Below, one piece after another: positions 60,284-64,000 of a DNA stretch of 64,000 bases (within the stretch, counting starts at the first letter, position 1; the number at the start of each line of letters is the position of its first letter). This DNA comes from Algicella marina (lineage in GTDB: Bacteria; Pseudomonadota; Alphaproteobacteria; Rhodobacterales; Rhodobacteraceae): positions 883,501 to 947,500 of the forward strand of contig NZ_CP046620.1 in the NCBI RefSeq assembly GCF_009931615.1. The letters are read 5' to 3'. Position numbers and translations under genes: made by a program. The notes under the pieces are model-generated. The model was not told where the DNA came from and searched no databases. It saw only the letters and a list, made by a program, of their open reading frames with translations.

Positions 60284-61783
60284 TCAGCCCATCGTCGGGA
60301 TCGAGAACTCGGCGCCTTCCTTGGTGCCGGACGGCCAGCGGGCGGTGACCGTTTTCGTACGGGTGTAGAAGCGGAAGGCATCAGGGCCGTGCTGGTTGAG
60401 ATCACCGAAGGCGGATTTTTTCCAGCCGCCGAACGTGTGGTAGGCGAGCGGCACCGGGATCGGAACGTTGACGCCGACCATACCGATGTTGATGCGGTTG
60501 GCGAAATCACGGGCGGTATCGCCGTCGCGGGTGAAGATGGCGGTGCCATTGCCGTACTCGTGGTCCATCGCCAGGCCAAGCGCTTCCTCATAGGTATTGG
60601 CGCGGACGGTGGAGAGGACGGGGCCGAAGATCTCCTGCTTGTAGATTTCCATGTCGCGAGTGACGTTGTCGAAAAGGCAGGCGCCGACGAAAAAGCCTTC
60701 CTCGTAGCCCTGCATGCTGAACCCTCGCCCATCGACCACCAGTTTTGCGCCTTCCTCTACCCCCTTGTCTACAAGGCCGAGAACACGACGCTTGGCGTCG
60801 GCGGTGACAAGCGGGCCGAAATCGACATCGTCGCCGGCGGTGAAGGGTCCGATCTTGAGAGCTTCGACGCGCGGTGTCAGTTTCTCGATCAGGCGATCGG
60901 CGGTTTCCTCGCCCACGGGTACGGCGACGGAAATGGCCATGCAGCGCTCACCCGCCGCGCCGAAACCGGCACCGATGAGGGCATCGGCGGCCTGATCCAT
61001 GTCCGCGTCGGGCATGATGATCATGTGGTTCTTCGCGCCGCCGAAGCACTGGACGCGCTTGCCGTTGGAACAGCCGCGCCCGTAGATGTATTCGGCGATG
61101 GGTGTGGAGCCGACGAAACCGACCGCGGCAACGGTTTCGTTGTCGAGAATGGCGTCTACGACTTCCTTGTCACCGTTGACGACCTGAAGAACGCCGTCGG
61201 GCAGGCCGGCCTCCTGCATCAGTTCGGCAAGCATCAGCGGCACGGAAGGATCGCGTTCCGACGGTTTGAGAATGAAGGCATTGCCGCAAGCGATGGCCGG
61301 GCAGAACTTCCACATCGGAATCATGGCCGGGAAGTTGAACGGGGTGATGCCGGCAGCGACGCCGAGGGGCTGACGCATGGAGAACATGTCAATGCCGGGA
61401 CCGGCGCCATCGGTGAACTCTCCCTTCAGGAGATGTGGGGCGCCGATGCAGAACTCCGCCACTTCGAGGCCGCGGATGACATCGCCCTTGGCGTCGGGCA
61501 AGGTCTTGCCGTGTTCCCTGGAAAGGGCCTCGGCCAGTTTGTCCATGTCGCGGTGAAGAAGATCGACGAACTTCATCAACACGCGGGCGCGGCGCTGCGG
61601 GTTGGTGGCAGCCCAGGCGGTCTGGGCGGCCGCAGCCGAGGCGACGGCGGCATCGAGTTCGGCTTTCGAGGCGAGGGGCACACGGGACTGAACCTCGCCG
61701 GTGGCGGGGTTATAGACATCGGCGAAGCGACCGGATGTGCCCTTGACGTGTTTGCCGTCGATGAAATGGGTAAGGTCTTGCAT
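60284..61783 (-). CDS. mmsA: Methylmalonate-semialdehyde dehydrogenase (CoA-acylating)
   Basis: 499 residues from ATG at 61783. ITPFNFPAMIPMWKFCPAIACGN, FVGSTPIAEYIY, GGAKNHMIIMPDAD and the catalytic Cys in GAGFGAAGERCMAISVAV identify the family. It turns methylmalonate semialdehyde into propionyl-CoA with NAD and CoA, the last valine-specific step. It is on the same strand as the other valine genes, and a LysR regulator diverges from it. Confidence 0.95.
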   Translation of the reverse strand: MQDLTHFIDGKHVKGTSGRFADVYNPATGEVQSRVPLASKAELDAAVASAAAAQTAWAATNPQRRARVLMKFVDLLHRDMDKLAEALSREHGKTLPDAKGDVIRGLEVAEFCIGAPHLLKGEFTDGAGPGIDMFSMRQPLGVAAGITPFNFPAMIPMWKFCPAIACGNAFILKPSERDPSVPLMLAELMQEAGLPDGVLQVVNGDKEVVDAILDNETVAAVGFVGSTPIAEYIYGRGCSNGKRVQCFGGAKNHMIIMPDADMDQAADALIGAGFGAAGERCMAISVAVPVGEETADRLIEKLTPRVEALKIGPFTAGDDVDFGPLVTADAKRRVLGLVDKGVEEGAKLVVDGRGFSMQGYEEGFFVGACLFDNVTRDMEIYKQEIFGPVLSTVRANTYEEALGLAMDHEYGNGTAIFTRDGDTARDFANRINIGMVGVNVPIPVPLAYHTFGGWKKSAFGDLNQHGPDAFRFYTRTKTVTARWPSGTKEGAEFSIPTMG

Positions 61784-61844
61784 GGCTGTCTCCCTTTGTT
61801 TGAGGGCGTTATAGTCTTGCAGTTTTCCCGGTAAAAGAGGCAGA

Positions 61845-61864
61845 TTGCCAAAAGTGTTTTGCAA
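61845..61864. promoter_or_regulatory. Candidate LysR-type operator between mmsA and the regulator
   Basis: TTGC-CAAAA-GTG-TTTTG-CAA is an 8-bp inverted repeat with one extra base, T-rich on one arm and A-rich on the other, in the 99-base gap between the divergent starts. Its position fits a LysR site controlling both genes. Confidence 0.45.
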
Positions 61865-61882
61865 AAATGCAAGGATGAGCCG

Positions 61883-62842
61883 ATGGACTGGGACGATCTG
61901 CGAGTATTTCTGGCCGTGGCTCGGGCGGAAAGCCTGACAGGTGCCGGCAAGCGCCTGCGGCTCGACCCGGCGACAGTGGGGCGCCGGGTGCAGCGGCTGG
62001 AGACGGCGCTTGGCGCACGGTTGTTCACCAAGTCGCCGCAGGGCTATGGCCTCACGGAGACAGGCCAGCGGCTGCTGGGTGAAGCGGAAACGGTGGAAAG
62101 GGGCGTGCAGGGGGCGCTGGCCGAGGCGCAGGAGCCTGAGCGGGTGTTGTCCGGCACGATCCGACTTGGGGCGCCGGATGGGTGTGCGACCTATATCCTG
62201 CCACAGGTCGTGGCGCAGATCGTGGCCGAGAACCCGGAACTGGATGTGCAACTCGTGGCGCTGCCTCGGGTGTTCAACCTGTCGAAGAGGGAGGCGGACA
62301 TGGCGATTGCCGTGTCGCCACCGACGGCGGGTCGGTTGACGGTGCAGAAACTGGCGGCCTATCGGCTGTGGTTGGGCGCGTCGGAGACCTACATCGCGCA
62401 GCACGGGGGGCCGTCACGCCTTTCGGACCTGCCGAAGCACAGGATCGTGGGCTATATCCCGGACATGATCCATGATCGGGCACTGGACTATCAGGGTGAG
62501 TTGGGCACCGAGCGGGTGGTGCTGGCCTCGAACTCCGTACCGGTGCAGCTGGCATGGATACGTACGGGGGCAGGTTTGGGAATCGTGCATGGATTCGCGT
62601 TGCCATTCGCGCCGGAGGTTCGGCGCATTCTGCCCGAAGCCTTCGAACTGACGCGCCAGTTTTTCCTGATCCGCCATGCCGATGACCGGCGGGTGGAGCG
62701 GTTGCGACTGTTTGCCGACAAGCTGGCTGTCGGGGTTCGGCGGGAAGTCGCGCGACTTGAGGCTTTGGTATCGGATGGCCCCGTCTCTCTTGACAGGACA
62801 GGTGACGAGGGGGACGCTGACGGGATAGATCGCTATCATTGA
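61883..62842 (+). CDS. LysR family transcriptional regulator
   Basis: 319 residues from ATG at 61883 (AAGGATG upstream; ATG or other starts at 61859 less likely). N-terminal winged HTH MDWDDLRVFLAVARAESLTGAGKRL and a substrate-binding-like domain to about 290. The divergent position to mmsA suggests it controls valine catabolism, with a pathway intermediate as inducer; this is inference from context. Confidence 0.9.
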   Translation: MDWDDLRVFLAVARAESLTGAGKRLRLDPATVGRRVQRLETALGARLFTKSPQGYGLTETGQRLLGEAETVERGVQGALAEAQEPERVLSGTIRLGAPDGCATYILPQVVAQIVAENPELDVQLVALPRVFNLSKREADMAIAVSPPTAGRLTVQKLAAYRLWLGASETYIAQHGGPSRLSDLPKHRIVGYIPDMIHDRALDYQGELGTERVVLASNSVPVQLAWIRTGAGLGIVHGFALPFAPEVRRILPEAFELTRQFFLIRHADDRRVERLRLFADKLAVGVRREVARLEALVSDGPVSLDRTGDEGDADGIDRYH

Positions 62843-62852
62843 GGAGGCGCGA

Positions 62853-63290
62853 ATGACTGTTCGCCATATTCTGAGCTCCAAGGCTGCGCATGACATTTTG
62901 ACGATCAAGCCCGATGCGTCGGTTTCCGAGGCAGCGCGGGTGCTTTCCGAAAACCGCATCGGCGCGTTGATTGTCTCCAAGGACGGTGCTTCGCTGGATG
63001 GGATGCTGTCCGAGCGTGACATCGTGCGCGAACTGGGCAAGCGCGGAACCGAATGCCTCGACGATCCCGTATCGGCACTGATGACTGCCAAGGTTGTAAC
63101 CGCGAAGCCGGATGACGTGACGGTTCAGGCGTTGTCCAAGATGACGGAAGGGCGTTTTCGGCACCTGCCGGTCATGGAAGACGGCAACCTTATCGGTGTG
63201 ATCTCGATCGGCGATGTGGTGGCGTTCCGCATCAAGGAAATCGAGCACGAGAACCAGAACCTGACGGACATGATCGTCGGCCACGGCTGA
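62853..63290 (+). CDS. Tandem CBS-domain protein
   Basis: 145 residues, two CBS domains: about 1-65 (SSKAAHDILTIKPDASVSEAARVL, SLDGMLSERDIVREL) and 75-138 (MTAKVVTAKPDDVTVQALSKMTE, LIGVISIGDVVAFRI). Stand-alone CBS pairs bind adenine nucleotides and often regulate other proteins. Ten bases downstream of the LysR gene, with GAGGAGGCG before ATG. Confidence 0.9.
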   Translation: MTVRHILSSKAAHDILTIKPDASVSEAARVLSENRIGALIVSKDGASLDGMLSERDIVRELGKRGTECLDDPVSALMTAKVVTAKPDDVTVQALSKMTEGRFRHLPVMEDGNLIGVISIGDVVAFRIKEIEHENQNLTDMIVGHG

Positions 63291-63492
63291 AAAACAGCGG
63301 CCTCGCCGTAGATGGCTGGTGATTGCGACGAGAGGCGGTGCCCCGGTCCTCGTTATTGCTGATATTTTCGCTTGGTCTGCCGCTTGCTACCGCCTCCGTA
63401 GCGGAAGACGTGCGAAGGTGTTGCCACATTTCAGATGAACCGCGCGGTAGAACCGTGTTGGGCTTGACGGTGCTTCGGTAATATTGTTGCGT

Positions 63493-63509
63493 TGCAAAAA
63501 AGTTTTGCA
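63493..63509 (+). promoter_or_regulatory. Short stem just before the coaD ribosome binding site
   Basis: TGCAAAA (63493-63499) and TTTTGCA (63503-63509) pair over a 3-base loop; the coaD Shine-Dalgarno GGGAG begins one base later. May affect coaD translation. Confidence 0.35.
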
Positions 63510-63521
63510 GGGAGAAATGGC

Positions 63522-64000
63522 ATGCGCATCGGGCTCTATCCCGGAACATTCGATCCGGTGACGCTTGGCCATACTGACATCGTGCGCCGGGCCTGCATGT
63601 TGGTTGACAGGCTGGTGATCGGGGTAGCGATCAATCGCGACAAGGGGCCCATGTTCACGCTGGAGGAGAGGGTGGCGATGATCGAGGCCGAGTGTGGCCC
63701 GATTGCCAAGGCCACGGGCACCGAGATCGTGGCGCATCCTTTCGAAAACCTGTTGATCGACTGCGCGGTGGATGTGGGAGCATCGATTATCGTGAGGGGA
63801 CTGCGGGCCGTTTCCGATTTCGAGTACGAGTTTCAGATGGTCGGCATGAACCGCGCAATGCGCGATGACGTGGAAACGGTTTTCCTGATGGCAGACGCGC
63901 ATCATCAGGCCATTGCCTCGCGACTGGTCAAGGAAATCGCGCGACTGGGTGGTGATATCACGCCTTTCGTGCCGAAGCCCGTTGCCGCGGCACTTGCGCA
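63522..64000 (+). CDS. coaD: Phosphopantetheine adenylyltransferase, 3' end beyond window
   Basis: 159 residues visible; only a few C-terminal residues are missing, as the family is about 160-165 long. MRIGLYPGTFDPVTLGHTDIVRRA carries the T/HxGH nucleotidyl-transfer motif; RGLRAVSDFEYEFQM and the C-terminal SRLVKEIARLGGDI are typical. It forms dephospho-CoA from ATP and phosphopantetheine. GGGAGAAATGGC precedes ATG. Confidence 0.95.
   Translation, partial: MRIGLYPGTFDPVTLGHTDIVRRACMLVDRLVIGVAINRDKGPMFTLEERVAMIEAECGPIAKATGTEIVAHPFENLLIDCAVDVGASIIVRGLRAVSDFEYEFQMVGMNRAMRDDVETVFLMADAHHQAIASRLVKEIARLGGDITPFVPKPVAAALA

Overview
The window is 64 kb of GC-rich chromosome from an alphaproteobacterium. 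It is most likely a member of the Rhodobacterales (Rhodobacter/Roseobacter group). The reasons are the adjacent sciP-ctrA pair, a two-gene lysis module like the one used by gene transfer agents, a split cytochrome c maturation set, a PhzF/RidA/DUF817 neighbourhood, and a folate-dependent trmFO. Nearly all of it is densely packed core genome with many ATGA or TGATG overlaps. No rRNA, tRNA, CRISPR array or insertion sequence was recognised.

Layout. 0-16 kb: a truncated flavodoxin-fold oxidoreductase with a DUF1772 membrane protein; a radical SAM protein; an SGNH hydrolase; an acyltransferase-murI pair; argC-ccmE; an endolysin-holin module; an enoyl-CoA hydratase; an SDR; PhoD; an Hsp70-like protein; ccmH-ccmF. 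16-30 kb: an unknown protein, an ATPase, PhzF, then an eight-gene forward run (ridA, DUF817, glnE, a deacetylase, a small protein, an acyltransferase, pcaD, pcaC) facing pcaB, an M20 peptidase and a Hint-domain protein. 30-39 kb: mnmA, sciP, ctrA, a decayed-looking LysE gene in a gene-poor stretch, ligA-recG and a 40-residue membrane protein. 39-49 kb: a serralysin-like metalloprotease, an Fe-S scaffold, hisI, gluQ, a methyltransferase, trmFO, gyrA, ssb and a lytic transglycosylase. 51.7-64 kb: uvrA, a 41-residue membrane protein behind a folded leader, valine-degradation genes (acyl-CoA dehydrogenase, HIBYL-CoA hydrolase, mmsB, mmsA), a LysR regulator, a CBS protein and the start of coaD.

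The most unusual part is a lower-GC island at about 49.4-51.3 kb, between the lytic transglycosylase and uvrA. On the minus strand it carries a retron reverse transcriptase (NAxxH, YADD and an ITG variant of VTG), an XRE-type HTH protein overlapping it, and a 51-residue protein with seven consecutive arginines followed by one membrane segment. Upstream lies about 400 bases of highly structured non-coding DNA with a plausible promoter and mutually exclusive hairpins. I read this as a retron-type defence system whose effector may be the small membrane peptide. That assignment is inference.

Regulation visible in the sequence: a near-consensus CtrA site in front of the endolysin-holin genes, CtrA-like motifs in front of ctrA, a LexA-like box in front of uvrA, several intrinsic terminators, and two or three short stems that abut ribosome binding sites. 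Together the window links the cell-cycle regulator CtrA, its inhibitor SciP and a CtrA-type lysis module. This is the wiring known for gene transfer agent release in this order.
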